The notes: generated by a model not told the origin, from the letters alone. A stretch of DNA of 64,000 nt from HGM04593 sp045660825 (GCA_045660825.1 JAZREN010000053.1:62001-126000), one strand, 5' to 3'. Shown: positions 18,168 through 27,429, counted from the stretch's first letter. Made by a program: numbers and translations.

Positions 18168-18905
18168 ATGAAAATAACAATTATACAGCAGGATATAGCA
18201 TGGAAGGATGTTGATGCCAATGTTGCCAACCTTGAACAGCTTGCCCGCAATGCCGAAAAGGCCGACCTTTATCTCTTCCCCGAAATGTGCTCAACGGGCT
18301 TCTGTATGCAGCCTCAGGGCGTTGCCGAGGATGTTGACGGCGCAACGGTACAACTGATGAAACGACTCGCGGTCGAATATGATGCAGCAATGGTTGTGCC
18401 GGTTATGACGCATGAAGGCGGCAAATACTATAACCGTATGTATTTTATCACCCCCGATGGTGTACAGGGACAATATGACAAGAATAACCTTTTCGAATAC
18501 AGCGGTGAGGACAAAGTGTTCACTCATGGAACTGAAACTGTCATATGGCAATGGCGTGGAGTGCGTTTCCGTCCAGCAATCTGTTACGACCTTCGTTTCC
18601 CGGCATTCCTTTACAACAGGGCGCAGTATGATGTCCTGCTTATATCGGCCAACTTCCCAGACAGCCGCCTGCTTGCTTGGGATACGCTGGTGCGTGCACG
18701 TGCCATTGAGAATATCTGTTATGTTGCGGCAAGCAATCGTGTGGGTGCCGATGAGTATGGAACTTATATGGGTCACAGTGTTATCCTAAGCCCTTATGGA
18801 CAGACACTCGCCGCATGTAATGATAATGAGCAGGGCAGTGCGATAGCAGAACTTGATGATGAGATGTTGCAGAAGATTAGGGTGATGCAACAGTTCAATA
18901 AGTAA
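18168..18905 (+). CDS. Carbon-nitrogen hydrolase, probable omega-amidase (YafV/Nit2-like)
   Basis: The 245-residue protein has the nitrilase-superfamily triad: Glu in LFPEMCSTGFC (about residue 39), Lys in YDKNNLFEYSGED (about 105) and Cys in FRPAICYDLRFP (about 139), with the second conserved Glu and GHSVILSPYG near the end. EYSGED after the lysine and DLRFP after the cysteine are typical of the omega-amidase branch, which hydrolyses alpha-ketoglutaramate or alpha-ketosuccinamate to the keto acid and ammonia. There is no signal peptide. The gene has its own promoter. Assignment to the superfamily is certain; omega-amidase specificity is likely. Confidence 0.87.
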   Translation: MKITIIQQDIAWKDVDANVANLEQLARNAEKADLYLFPEMCSTGFCMQPQGVAEDVDGATVQLMKRLAVEYDAAMVVPVMTHEGGKYYNRMYFITPDGVQGQYDKNNLFEYSGEDKVFTHGTETVIWQWRGVRFRPAICYDLRFPAFLYNRAQYDVLLISANFPDSRLLAWDTLVRARAIENICYVAASNRVGADEYGTYMGHSVILSPYGQTLAACNDNEQGSAIAELDDEMLQKIRVMQQFNK

Positions 18906-18949
18906 ATGATTCAAAATTTTTGTTCATTTCCTTGCATTGCAGTAAGACA

Positions 18950-19411
18950 TTATTCACTATCTATTATTTTGTTATATTCCGGTATCTCCTGTAGAAAGGT
19001 AAATGTGTTGTTTGTGTAGTCCATCTTGCAGCAGTAGTGTTGCAGGCCATTGCTTACAATCAGGTAATCAACCTTTAGGATAAGGTTGTAGCGCGAAATC
19101 TGCGCGAATACCTCCTTTGTAATCTTCACTGTCGGCGCCTTGTATTCTATGATCGCACGCGGTTTCAGTGCCTTGTCATATACCACTGTGTCGCATCGGC
19201 GGTTCATTCCGTTGAGTGTTATCGCAATCTCGTTGCCCATGAGCGCAGCAGGGTAGCCTTTATGGTCGAGCAGATAGTGTATGAAATGCTGACGCACCCA
19301 CTCCTCGGGGGTGAGTGCCACATAGCAACGGCGCAGAGTGTCGAAAATTTGCCTCTTGCCGTCTTTTACGGTTATTTTTGTGTCAAAAGTAGGTAGGTTT
19401 AATGCCGACAT
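18950..19411 (-). CDS. HSDR_N-like PD-(D/E)XK nuclease-fold protein
   Basis: The 153-residue protein resembles the N-terminal domain of type I restriction subunit R (HSDR_N) standing alone. VALTPEEWVRQHFIHYLLD precedes a nuclease core GNEIAITLNGMNRRCDTVVY and PRAIIEYKAPTVKI, where Asp of RCD and Glu-x-Lys of IEYKAP are the PD-(D/E)XK metal and catalytic residues. No helicase domain or modification gene is nearby, so it is not part of a restriction system here. It is divergent from the DNA polymerase delta gene; a TATCTTTG box on the minus strand (19452-19445) may start it. Its function is unknown. Confidence 0.75.
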   Translation of the reverse strand: MSALNLPTFDTKITVKDGKRQIFDTLRRCYVALTPEEWVRQHFIHYLLDHKGYPAALMGNEIAITLNGMNRRCDTVVYDKALKPRAIIEYKAPTVKITKEVFAQISRYNLILKVDYLIVSNGLQHYCCKMDYTNNTFTFLQEIPEYNKIIDSE

Positions 19412-19490
19412 TTTCGTATCTTTTCACTATCTTTGTAACTTACGCAAAGATAGGTTATTTTATCGTGATTTTGCGTCAAAATAAAGAATT

Positions 19491-20504
19491 ATGGCAAAAT
19501 ATACTTACGAATCTATAATGTCGGAACTCAAATCGGGCGTATACCATCCCGTCTATTACCTTATGGGCGAGGAGGGTTACTACACTGACAAGATAACCGA
19601 TTATATAATCGAGAACTCACTAACCGAGATTGAGCGCGACTTCAACCTCACGGTGTTCTATGGTCTTGAGACTGATATCGATACCGTTGTCACAGCTGCC
19701 AAACGCTTCCCTATGATGGCCGAGCGTCAGGTTATTGTTGTTCGCGAGGCGCAGTTGCTCAAGAATATCGATAACCTGCTGTTCTACCTGCAGAACCCGC
19801 AGCCTACGACAGTGCTTGTCTTTGCCCACAAGAACGGATCGATAGACAAACGCAAGAAGGTTGCAGCCGAACTTGAACGCAAGGGAGTGGTGCTCGATTC
19901 CAAAAAGATGAAGGATGAGCAGTTGCCCGCGTTCATCACCGCGTGCATGCGTGAGAAAGGGCTCGCTGCCGACAACAAGTCGGTGCAGATGATGCGTGAG
20001 TCAATTGGTGCCGACCTTTCACGTATTGCCGGCGAGATTGACAAATTGGCAATTGCCATGCCGCAGGGTACAACAACTGTAACCCCGGAACTTGTTGAGG
20101 AACACATCGGTATCAGCAAGGAGTACAATAACTTCGAGTTGCAGAATGCTCTTGTGAACAAGGACATATATAAGGCAAACAAGATTATCAATTATTTTGC
20201 ACAAAACCCCAAGAAGAATCCCATACAGATGACATTGGCGCTACTGTTCAGTTTCTTCTCGAATGTGATGATGAGCTACTATGCCCCCGACAAGAGTGAA
20301 CGCGGTATTGCCGAGTTTCTTGGCTTGCGTAGCACATGGGGTGTCGGTGACTACATCAAGGCTATGCGCAACTACAAGGCAGTGCATGTGATGGAGATTT
20401 TGCACCTCATTCGCCTTGCCGACGCACAGTCCAAAGGTGCCGAAGGTCCCCAGATGCCCGATGGCGAAATCATGCGCGAACTGCTGTATAAGATTCTGCA
20501 CTGA
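19491..20504 (+). CDS. holA: DNA polymerase III subunit delta
   Basis: The 337-residue protein matches HolA in length and pattern: VYYLMGEEGYYTDKITDYII at the N terminus, FPMMAERQVIVVREAQLL, TVLVFAHKNGSIDKRKKVA, and the C-terminal SIGADLSRIAGEIDKLA. The Walker A motif is degenerate, as is usual for delta. It is the wrench subunit of the clamp loader that opens the sliding clamp. The ATG at 19491 fits the family start. A TATCTTTG box at 19428-19435 is close to the divergent gene's own box at 19445-19452 in the opposite direction. Confidence 0.9.
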   Translation: MAKYTYESIMSELKSGVYHPVYYLMGEEGYYTDKITDYIIENSLTEIERDFNLTVFYGLETDIDTVVTAAKRFPMMAERQVIVVREAQLLKNIDNLLFYLQNPQPTTVLVFAHKNGSIDKRKKVAAELERKGVVLDSKKMKDEQLPAFITACMREKGLAADNKSVQMMRESIGADLSRIAGEIDKLAIAMPQGTTTVTPELVEEHIGISKEYNNFELQNALVNKDIYKANKIINYFAQNPKKNPIQMTLALLFSFFSNVMMSYYAPDKSERGIAEFLGLRSTWGVGDYIKAMRNYKAVHVMEILHLIRLADAQSKGAEGPQMPDGEIMRELLYKILH

Positions 20505-20517
20505 TGGTTGCGCACTT

Positions 20518-20632
20518 TGTCATTCCGAACCTTGTGTGAGACGTGTTGTTGAGGGCATGCCCGAAAAAATCTCAATGAGATAAACTCAAGAGAGCCCTAG
20601 TCGCTACGTTCCGTCGAAATGACAAAATAGTA
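20518..20632. repeat. R2 dispersed intergenic repeat, copy
   Basis: The segment starts GTCATTCCGAACC and ends with the opposing CGTCGAAATGACAAAAT, with the core GACGTGTTGTTGAGGG at 20540-20555. The core recurs at 27582-27616 and, inverted, at 33068-33102. It fills the gap between holA and the next gene. Confidence 0.65.
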
Positions 20633-20653
20633 AATAGAAAAAACACTAAAACA

Positions 20654-21436
20654 ATGATAAACAGAAATTTGAATGGCTCGGATATAACTTTCGAGCAAGA
20701 TGGAAAACTCTCGTTTAACGAAGAGGCACACCGTTATTCGCTGAATGGAGTGGAGTTCCGTTCGGTGAGCAATGTGGTAGGAATGTTCTTTAAAGAGTTT
20801 GATGCCATGGGCATCAGCCTGAAGAAATGTTGTGGCGATGAATTCGAGGCTGAAAAACTGCGTGAGGTTTGGGAAAGCAAAGGAGCTGTTGCAAGCCAGG
20901 CAGGTACATTCATGCATAAGGAGATTGAGGATTACCTCAATGGCAAGCAGGTGCCCGATTTGCTATGCGATGTCTGCTACAACGGCAAGCATGTAAAGGT
21001 CAATGAAACTGTAGACATTTCGCGCGAGTGGAGTTATTTCAAGGCTTTTGAGCGCAACACTCCGTTCCAGCCATTCCGCACAGAGTGGAGAATATATGAT
21101 GCCGATACACGTATTGCCGGCACTCTCGATTTCGTTTGTTGCTGCCCCGACGGTACATACGAAATCTATGACTGGAAACGCAGCAACAAGATTGACCCCA
21201 CCGAGCGCAATCCATGGGCAAATGGCTTGAATGGTCTTGAACACCTCACGGATACATCTTACAGCCACTACTGCCTGCAGCAGAACCTTTACCGTTATAT
21301 GATTGAAAAGAACTACGGCATAAAGATAAGCCGTATGAATCTTGTTGTGCTGCATCCCGAACTTCCAACATATAGGGTAGTGCCTGTACCGGTAATGGAT
21401 AGGGAAGTAGCTCATATCATAAGGAAGATAAGTTAA
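20654..21436 (+). CDS. PD-(D/E)XK (RecB-like) nuclease-fold protein
   Basis: The 260-residue protein has the conserved order of the RecB-like exonuclease superfamily: AGTFMHKEIEDYL (helix with His), then RTEWRIYDADTRIAGTLDFV (Glu and Asp), YEIYDWKRS (the D-x-K core) and HYCLQQNLYRYMIEKNYG (the QxxxY helix). Such domains occur in AddB/RecB, Cas4 and phage exonucleases. No helicase, cas or phage gene is adjacent, so it stands alone and its substrate is unknown. The N terminus (LSFNEEAHRYSLNGVEFRSV) is also seen in phage-type exonucleases, so a mobile origin is possible. Confidence 0.75.
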   Translation: MINRNLNGSDITFEQDGKLSFNEEAHRYSLNGVEFRSVSNVVGMFFKEFDAMGISLKKCCGDEFEAEKLREVWESKGAVASQAGTFMHKEIEDYLNGKQVPDLLCDVCYNGKHVKVNETVDISREWSYFKAFERNTPFQPFRTEWRIYDADTRIAGTLDFVCCCPDGTYEIYDWKRSNKIDPTERNPWANGLNGLEHLTDTSYSHYCLQQNLYRYMIEKNYGIKISRMNLVVLHPELPTYRVVPVPVMDREVAHIIRKIS

Positions 21437-21536
21437 ATAAAATATCAGGACAATATTATGGACTTGTTATATTGAGCGTATGTAAGATTTTCATTGAATT
21501 TCTATTACCTGTATTTAGCAAATAACAGTAATAAAT

Positions 21537-21594
21537 AAAGGAACAAAACTATTTACATCAAAGAATGACGTGAAAAAGTTTTGTTCCTTTTTAT
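21537..21594. terminator. Bidirectional intrinsic terminator
   Basis: AAAGGAACAAAACT (21537-21550) pairs perfectly with AGTTTTGTTCCTTT (21577-21590) over a 26-nt loop, followed by TTAT. It lies between the convergent nuclease-fold gene (+) and SGNH gene (-). Confidence 0.75.
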
Positions 21595-21682
21595 GCCACA
21601 GATCGCAATCAGTTTAGCTGTTGGTTAAAAACAGTTGGGTTTGTGGTTAGACAAATTCTGCTATATTAAAGATTTGTCTCAC

Positions 21683-22615
21683 TTATTGGTTCTTAAAAAT
21701 GAGCCTTAGTTCTTGTTTTATTATGTCTGCAATAACTCTCTGACCGCTGTTGTTTATGTGTATCAGGTCTCGATAGTGGCTTTCTTGAAGATATGAAATA
21801 TCTTTTATAAGTTTTATATTGTTATCGGAAGCCCACTTTTCTATAATTTGTCCTTTGTTATTATATTCCTGTTTCCTGATTTCTGAGATTTCGGCGTGAA
21901 GAATAACAATCAATGGAATATTGGCATTTTCGGCAATGGATTTTAGTTCTTTCCAGCCATTGTTGAATTTTTCGCCTTTGTCTATACCTTTAAGGACTTT
22001 TTGGTCAGGGTCTAAATTATTGCCTTTCGGTATTAAACGTGGAATTATATATCTGTCTATTACCTCTAATATAGCTAATGGATATTGCTTGGCTGGAAAT
22101 GATTTATGTATACCTACTGTTGGTGAAAAATTCATTATATCACTGGCATCGTGGCTGCTTAGTAGAACAAAAATGGCTTTGGCATTAAATGTTCCCCATT
22201 GCTTTAAATATGCCGCGCAGTTGTCAGGCCCCCAAGAGCCGGCCGATATATTAAGCATTTGAAAATCTGTTTCTTTAGATATTATGTTAGTGGCTAATGA
22301 GTCGTTGTGCGTTTGTGTGCCACCGTTTATTACACTGTCTCCAATGCCTAATATGATTATTTTGGTAGAGTCGGGCTCTTGGTTTCTTTGACAGTAGGAG
22401 TTTGTGAAAAAATATTTCCCAAACCTCGTCATTTCCTGGTTGGGTGCAAACATATATTCATATTTATCGCTTTTGACATATAAAGGCATTTTCCCGAATC
22501 CCCATATACAACGGAGCAGAATTTCTACTGTTAGAATTATGCAGAATAACAAACATAAAAAAAGTACAATCTTTTTTGTGGTTTTACCCCTGAATGATAC
22601 TAATTTGAATTTCAT
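21683..22615 (-). CDS. Membrane-anchored SGNH/GDSL hydrolase-like protein
   Basis: From the ATG at 22615 the protein has 310 residues; an upstream in-frame TTG at 22645 is less likely. Lysine-rich residues precede one membrane segment (IVLFLCLLFCIILTVEILL), so most of the protein should be periplasmic. IIILGIGDSVINGG holds the GDS nucleophile block, and RDLIHINNSGQRVIAD near the C terminus holds the D-x-x-H catalytic pair. Relatives are esterases or acyltransferase-like proteins acting on polysaccharides; the substrate here is unknown. The gene has lower GC than its neighbours, stands alone and is flanked upstream by a fold-back element, which hints at acquisition. Confidence 0.7.
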   Translation of the reverse strand: MKFKLVSFRGKTTKKIVLFLCLLFCIILTVEILLRCIWGFGKMPLYVKSDKYEYMFAPNQEMTRFGKYFFTNSYCQRNQEPDSTKIIILGIGDSVINGGTQTHNDSLATNIISKETDFQMLNISAGSWGPDNCAAYLKQWGTFNAKAIFVLLSSHDASDIMNFSPTVGIHKSFPAKQYPLAILEVIDRYIIPRLIPKGNNLDPDQKVLKGIDKGEKFNNGWKELKSIAENANIPLIVILHAEISEIRKQEYNNKGQIIEKWASDNNIKLIKDISYLQESHYRDLIHINNSGQRVIADIIKQELRLIFKNQ

Positions 22616-22708
22616 ACTTTGACTTTCATTGAATGTGATAGTCAAAGGCTACGATAACTATCGGTTACTCATCTGTTTGCTATATGGCATAAAAAGCGTG
22701 AAGCCTTG

Positions 22709-22965
22709 TACTGTCGCTCGCTTCACGATCTGAGGCTCGTAGGAATTGCCCTGTTTGTCGAAACGAGCAACGTATAAGCCCCACGCCGATATGTATAACA
22801 AACCTTTATACCAATAGTTGCCAATTGTGTTTGAGTACACCAATGGCTGTACGGGTATTTAAGGTATGTGCATAACACACCTTTGGGGCATTCACGTTGC
22901 TTTGTTCTTGACAAACAATTTGAAATTTTCCTACGATTTCAGATCGTCAAAACCAAAGCGTAGTA
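22709..22965. repeat. Long fold-back (imperfect palindrome) element, FB1
   Basis: The left arm has ACGATCTGA (22725), TCGTAGGAA (22737), TGTTTGTC (22752), GCAACGT (22767) and GCCCC (22778). The right arm has their complements in reverse order: GGGGC (22885), ACGTTGC (22894), GACAAACA (22910), TTCCTACGA (22928) and TCAGATCGT (22939). The centre is near 22835 (GTGTTTGAGTACAC). Weaker pairing continues outward to about 22660 and 23005. A short minus-strand frame (22843-22658) runs through it but has no recognisable product. The structure suggests a MITE-like element or a long structured RNA. The rest of the 22616-23170 interval shows nothing. Confidence 0.65.
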
Positions 22966-23170
22966 AACGCCTTAATATGTCTGGTCTCTTTTGTTTGACC
23001 GTTACAAAGATATATTAAATGAATCTAAATATAAAGTTTACCTCCATTATTTTATGATTTCTTTTCCTTGCTACAGCAATCAATTGTTGTGTGGTAATAT
23101 TTGATTTTGAAAAGTATTTACTTTATGTCGAGAATTGGTGTATTACAATCCTTTTTGTCATAAATTAATC

Positions 23171-23209
23171 AAAAGAGGTCTGAACAATTTTTTGTTCAGA
23201 CCTCTTTTG
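23171..23209 (-). terminator. Intrinsic terminator after htpG
   Basis: AAAAGAGGTCTGAACA pairs with TGTTCAGACCTCTTTT over a short T-rich loop. It lies about 100 bp downstream of the htpG stop on the minus strand. Confidence 0.8.
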
Positions 23210-23305
23210 ATGTTATATTCTCAATATTAGATATCTCCTTTTTGTGGTTGATATGATATTTATATGAGAATTTCTTGGACGAACCGATGCGTTCGCCCTT
23301 GCATA

Positions 23306-25354
23306 TTATTTCATCAGCTCAATGCTGCGCTTCACAAAGTTGTTCAACGCCTCGCCTGTGAGCATGTTGTTCTGCAACAGGGTGATGTCGATGAGCTGCT
23401 TCACGGTGTTGTCACCGGCTGCATACTCGGCAAGGATGCCTTCCTTCTCGCTCTTGGTTGCGGTAATCTCCTTCTCAATCTCAAAGAGTTCGTCCTTTTC
23501 GCTCTGTGGAATGTCCTCGCTCTTCTTGCCGGTGCGTGCATCGTAGAGTGCTTTGCGACGGCTCTCGAGCGACTCGCTCTTTTCGTTGAGTGGCTGCAGC
23601 TTCTCGGCACATGCGCTCTCGGCGTTTACGAGTACTCGCTTGATGAGTGGGTGCTCTTCATTGAGCAGGAGTGTATACATGTCGGGCATGTCGCCATAGA
23701 ATGACATGCCGCCCTGGATAGCTGCCATGTCCTTCATGCGGCGCATGTACTCGGCCTGTGTAATCATCACCGGTGCGGCTGTCTCACCCATAGCCTGTGT
23801 CATCACATGGAACTCTTTCTTCTCCATCTTTGGCAACTGGCTCTCGAACACGCCTGTCAATACCTCGCGCTGAGTGGCGCCCATGGTGCTCTCCTTCTTC
23901 TCCTCCTTTACAATGAGATTGTCGATGATGTCGCTGTCAACGCGTGTGAAACGTGTCTTCTCGAACTTCTGCTCGAGAAGGCTGATGAGCGCCACATCCA
24001 GCTGACCATCCATCAACAGCACGTTGTAGCCCTTGTTCTTGGCATTCTCAATGAAACTGTACTCCTTATCCTTGTCGTTAGAGTAGAGGTATATTACGTT
24101 GCCCTCCTTGTCGGTCTGCTCGGCGCTTACAAGGTCCTTGTACTCCTCATAGGTGTACTTGTTGCCGTCAGTATCCTGCAAAAGCGAGAACTTGTTTGCC
24201 TTGTCATAGAAATCCTCCTCGGTGAGCATTCCATAGTGGATGAAAATCTTGAGGTCGTTCCACTTCTCCTCGAACTCCTTGCGGTCGTTCTTGAAAATCT
24301 GTGCCAGACGGTCCGATACCTTCTTTGAGATATATGTAGAGATCTTCTTCACGTTAGAGTCGCTCTGCAGGTAAGAACGTGATACGTTCAATGGAATATC
24401 GGGTGAATCAATCACACCGTGCATCAATGTGAGGAAGTCGGGAACGATGCCCTGAACCTCGTCGGTCACATATACCTGGTTGCAGAACAGGAGAATCTTG
24501 TTCTTCTGTAGCTCCAGGTTGCTCTTTACCTTGGGGAAGTAAAGCACACCGGTGAGGTGGAATGGGAAGTCTACATTAAGGTGAATCCAGAAGAGTGGCT
24601 CGTCGCTCATTGGGTAGAGTTTACGGTAGAACTCCTTGTAGTCCTCATCCTTCAGTTCGCTTGGTTTGCGTGTCCACAGCGGAGTAGTGTCATTGATTAT
24701 GTTGTCCTCCTCGGTTTCAACCTGCTTGCCGTCCTTCCACTCCTTCTTCTTGCCGAAGGCAATCTCAACAGGCAAGAAACGGCAGTACTTGTTCAAGATG
24801 CCGCTTATGCGGCTCTCGCTGAGAAACTCCTTGCTGTCGTCATCGATGTACATGATTATGTCTGTTCCTCTCTCGGCCTTCTCTGTCTCCTCTAGTGTGT
24901 ATTCGGGGCTACCGTCGCAACTCCATTTTACAGCCTGGGCACCGTCGCGGTACGATTTTGTCACAATCTCAACCTTCTTTGATACCATGAAAGCCGAGTA
25001 GAAACCAAGACCAAAGTGACCAATGATGCTGTTTGCAGTGTCCTTGTACTTCTCGAGGAAGTCGGTTGCACCCGAAAGGGCAATCTGGTTGATGTACTTC
25101 TCAATCTCCTCGGCAGTGAGGCCAATACCGTTGTCGCTCACTGTGATGGTGTCTGTGCCAAGTGTTACCTTTACACGTGCTGTGCCAAGCTCGCCCTTGA
25201 ACTCGCCCTTCTCATAAAGTGTCTTCAACTTCTGTGTGGCATCGATTGCGTTCGATACAATCTCACGGAGAAAAATCTCGTGGTCGCTGTACAAGAATTT
25301 CTTGATTACGGGGAAAATGTTTTCGGTTGTTACCCCAATGTTTCCTTTCTGCAT
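23306..25354 (-). CDS. htpG: Molecular chaperone HtpG (Hsp90)
   Basis: The 682-residue protein has the GHKL ATPase N terminus: FLREIVSNAIDATQKL (helix with Glu and Asn), VSDNGIGLTAEEI, and IIGHFGLGFYSAFMVSKKVE as the ATP lid. A middle domain follows (LFWIHLNVDFPFHLTGVLYF, PLNVSRSYLQSD). The length is slightly above E. coli HtpG (624). It should be a cytosolic ATP-dependent chaperone of late folding steps. It has its own terminator, and a dispersed repeat lies just upstream of its start region. Confidence 0.96.
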   Translation of the reverse strand: MQKGNIGVTTENIFPVIKKFLYSDHEIFLREIVSNAIDATQKLKTLYEKGEFKGELGTARVKVTLGTDTITVSDNGIGLTAEEIEKYINQIALSGATDFLEKYKDTANSIIGHFGLGFYSAFMVSKKVEIVTKSYRDGAQAVKWSCDGSPEYTLEETEKAERGTDIIMYIDDDSKEFLSESRISGILNKYCRFLPVEIAFGKKKEWKDGKQVETEEDNIINDTTPLWTRKPSELKDEDYKEFYRKLYPMSDEPLFWIHLNVDFPFHLTGVLYFPKVKSNLELQKNKILLFCNQVYVTDEVQGIVPDFLTLMHGVIDSPDIPLNVSRSYLQSDSNVKKISTYISKKVSDRLAQIFKNDRKEFEEKWNDLKIFIHYGMLTEEDFYDKANKFSLLQDTDGNKYTYEEYKDLVSAEQTDKEGNVIYLYSNDKDKEYSFIENAKNKGYNVLLMDGQLDVALISLLEQKFEKTRFTRVDSDIIDNLIVKEEKKESTMGATQREVLTGVFESQLPKMEKKEFHVMTQAMGETAAPVMITQAEYMRRMKDMAAIQGGMSFYGDMPDMYTLLLNEEHPLIKRVLVNAESACAEKLQPLNEKSESLESRRKALYDARTGKKSEDIPQSEKDELFEIEKEITATKSEKEGILAEYAAGDNTVKQLIDITLLQNNMLTGEALNNFVKRSIELMK

Positions 25355-25418
25355 ATTATTAAGTTTTTAAGTTTGAATCATTTATAAAAATAGCATTCCT
25401 TTTGCTTGTGCCATTGGT

Positions 25419-25492
25419 CGAAATGACAAAAACCGCGATGGTGTCATCCCGACAGTGCGTAGCGACGAGGGTTCTCTCACAATCGCGCATAT
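25419..25492. repeat. R2 dispersed intergenic repeat, copy
   Basis: GGTCGAAATGACA is followed by GTGTCATCCCGACAGTGCGTAGCGACGA-type sequence and GGGTTCTCTCAC. This is the same repeat style (GTCAT ends, GCGTAGCGACG core) as at 20518, 30378, 57573 and 63160. Confidence 0.55.
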
Positions 25493-25598
25493 TAACCTCC
25501 TCACTTTATATTAAACAAAAAAAATGCCAGTTGTTTTAAGACTGACATTTTGACATATGGTAGATTTGATGATGCAATCTTGGCATATTTGCCACTTT

Positions 25599-27248
25599 TT
25601 AGCACAATAGCAATATCATCATTTGTCCAATCAATATTCTCAAGAACATGGCGAGAGGATATACTGTAGCATAGCCAACAGCGGTCTCTCCCCCCTTGCT
25701 CTGCTGGTTGGCAAATGCCAGTGCCGGTGGGTTGGTGCATGAACCGGCAATGACACCGGCTAGAGTGTTGTACTTTATCTTGAAGATATATCGTCCTACG
25801 GCACCGGCTATGATAATCGGTATAATTGTTATGATTGCTCCATAGAGAATCCACATGTAACCACCTTGATTGACAATGCTGTCGACGAAATTTCCTCCGG
25901 CTCCCAAACCAACGCATGCAAGGAACAGGGTTATGCCTATTTCTCTGATCATGAGATTGGCGCTTGTGGTTGTATATGTTACAATTTTCATTTTGGGGCC
26001 GAAGTAGCTGATCAAAATTGCAACAATGAGCGGACCACCTGCCAATCCAAGTTTGAGCGGAGTGGAAATCAATGTGCCGCTGAGAGGTATGCTGCCAAGT
26101 ATGCAACCCAAAGCAATACCGATGAATATTGGAACCAGGTTTGGATGGTCGAGGTATTTACGTTCGTCACCAAGCAATTTCTTTACGTTCTCAACCGATG
26201 CTTCCTGTCCCACAACAGTGAGTATGTCACCAACTTGTAAGCGGAAATTGGCTGTAGGTGCTAAATCTACGCCGGCGCGGTTTACTCGGGTGATGTTGGT
26301 GCCAAATCCCTTTCTTATATTTAATTTGCCCAGTTTGGTGCCGTTGAGTTTAGGCTTGGTAAATACAATCTTGCGTGAGACAAGCATGTCGTTGCCATTT
26401 TGCCATTCCTGCTCAATAACTTCGCCAAAGAGCTCTGTTAGTTGTCCATGTATCTTGCTGTCTGCGATAACCAGAATTGTGTCGCCGATATCAAGCCTGG
26501 TCTGTGAATTTGCAACTGTACATGTTGTAGCCGATTTGTATTTGACTCTTGATATAACAAAATTAAGGTTGCTTTTTTTTCTGATATCTTCAAGCGCAAC
26601 TCCCCTTACATCATTTTTTGTTACTTTTATTGAAATGCGCTGGATGTCTACATCGTTATCCTTGTTTTTACCTAAGCGCTTTTCGCCTTTGTAGAATGAT
26701 TTAATTGTTATCATGGCCAATATGCAGCCAATGACACCAAGAGGATATGCAACACTGTAACCGAGTGCAATGTTGGGGCTGTTATATCCATTCATATCTT
26801 TGAATGCTGTTGTTGCAGCACCCATTCCCGGTGTATTGGTGACTGCACCCGACATGATACCGGTTATTGTGTCAACGCTTTCACCGGTTGTGAATATGAG
26901 TATTATGGCAAATACTACGTCAAGTAAAACTATAAGACATGTTATGGCGTTCAGCTTGAGGCCTCCTGATTTGAAGCTTGAGAAAAAACCGGGGCCTACC
27001 TGTAGTCCTATTGAATAGACAAAGAGTATAAGGCCGAACTCTTTTACAAAGTGTAGGAGTTCTTCGTTGAGTGTCATGCCGAAATGGGAAAGCAATATAC
27101 CAATGAAGAGGACCCAAGTGACACCGAATGAGATACCGGCAATTTTAATTCGGCTAAGGTACACTCCGATACCGACTGTTATTGCTAAAATTATCATTGA
27201 GTGGGCAATGCCGGTACCGAAGAAAAGGTTTTCGATAAAACTTGTCAT
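25599..27248 (-). CDS. AspT/YbjL-type putative transporter with TrkA-C domains
   Basis: The 549-residue protein has two hydrophobic membrane halves (about residues 10-175 and 380-545), each with the duplicated pattern of the aspartate:alanine exchanger family (GLILFVYSIGLQVGPGFF and ITLFLACVGLGAGGNFVDSI). Between them lie two TrkA-C-like domains (about 205-285 and 295-370; DVRGVALEDI, GTNITRVNRAG, LRLQVGDIL-like). The hallmark TNTPGMGAAT and SCTNPPALAFANQ segments occur once per half. The family is predicted to exchange small anions or amino acids, but no substrate can be assigned. A TAATTTTG box on the minus strand (27284-27277) may be its promoter. Confidence 0.87.
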   Translation of the reverse strand: MTSFIENLFFGTGIAHSMIILAITVGIGVYLSRIKIAGISFGVTWVLFIGILLSHFGMTLNEELLHFVKEFGLILFVYSIGLQVGPGFFSSFKSGGLKLNAITCLIVLLDVVFAIILIFTTGESVDTITGIMSGAVTNTPGMGAATTAFKDMNGYNSPNIALGYSVAYPLGVIGCILAMITIKSFYKGEKRLGKNKDNDVDIQRISIKVTKNDVRGVALEDIRKKSNLNFVISRVKYKSATTCTVANSQTRLDIGDTILVIADSKIHGQLTELFGEVIEQEWQNGNDMLVSRKIVFTKPKLNGTKLGKLNIRKGFGTNITRVNRAGVDLAPTANFRLQVGDILTVVGQEASVENVKKLLGDERKYLDHPNLVPIFIGIALGCILGSIPLSGTLISTPLKLGLAGGPLIVAILISYFGPKMKIVTYTTTSANLMIREIGITLFLACVGLGAGGNFVDSIVNQGGYMWILYGAIITIIPIIIAGAVGRYIFKIKYNTLAGVIAGSCTNPPALAFANQQSKGGETAVGYATVYPLAMFLRILIGQMMILLLC

Positions 27249-27378
27249 ATTAAATTTGTTTGATTTTTAATTTTTGCAAAATTAATTCAAAAATGCTTTA
27301 TATGTGTATAAAGATTTTATGCATTATAACTATAGGTTTTATCGTTTTTGTCAATGAATGAGGCCGAGCCAAAAGCAA

Positions 27379-27429
27379 TATATACACCGCACCCTCGCCG
27401 GAAACTCTGGCAAGGGTGCGGTGTATATA
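27379..27429 (-). terminator. Strong hairpin after clpC
   Basis: TATATACACCGCACCCT (27379-27395) pairs perfectly over 17 bp with AGGGTGCGGTGTATATA (27413-27429). On the minus strand a T-rich segment follows. It lies 240 bp downstream of clpC and upstream of the transporter gene. Confidence 0.6.

Noticed and set aside
18950..19411. Restriction-modification system
   Set aside because: Only an HSDR_N-like domain is present; there is no helicase, specificity or methylase gene nearby.
22658..22914. Short minus-strand frames of 61-63 codons
   Set aside because: They overlap the fold-back element; one frame is closed by stops on both sides and neither matches a known family.
23264..25387. Long plus-strand frames opposite htpG
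   Set aside because: They are explained by codon bias of htpG on the minus strand.
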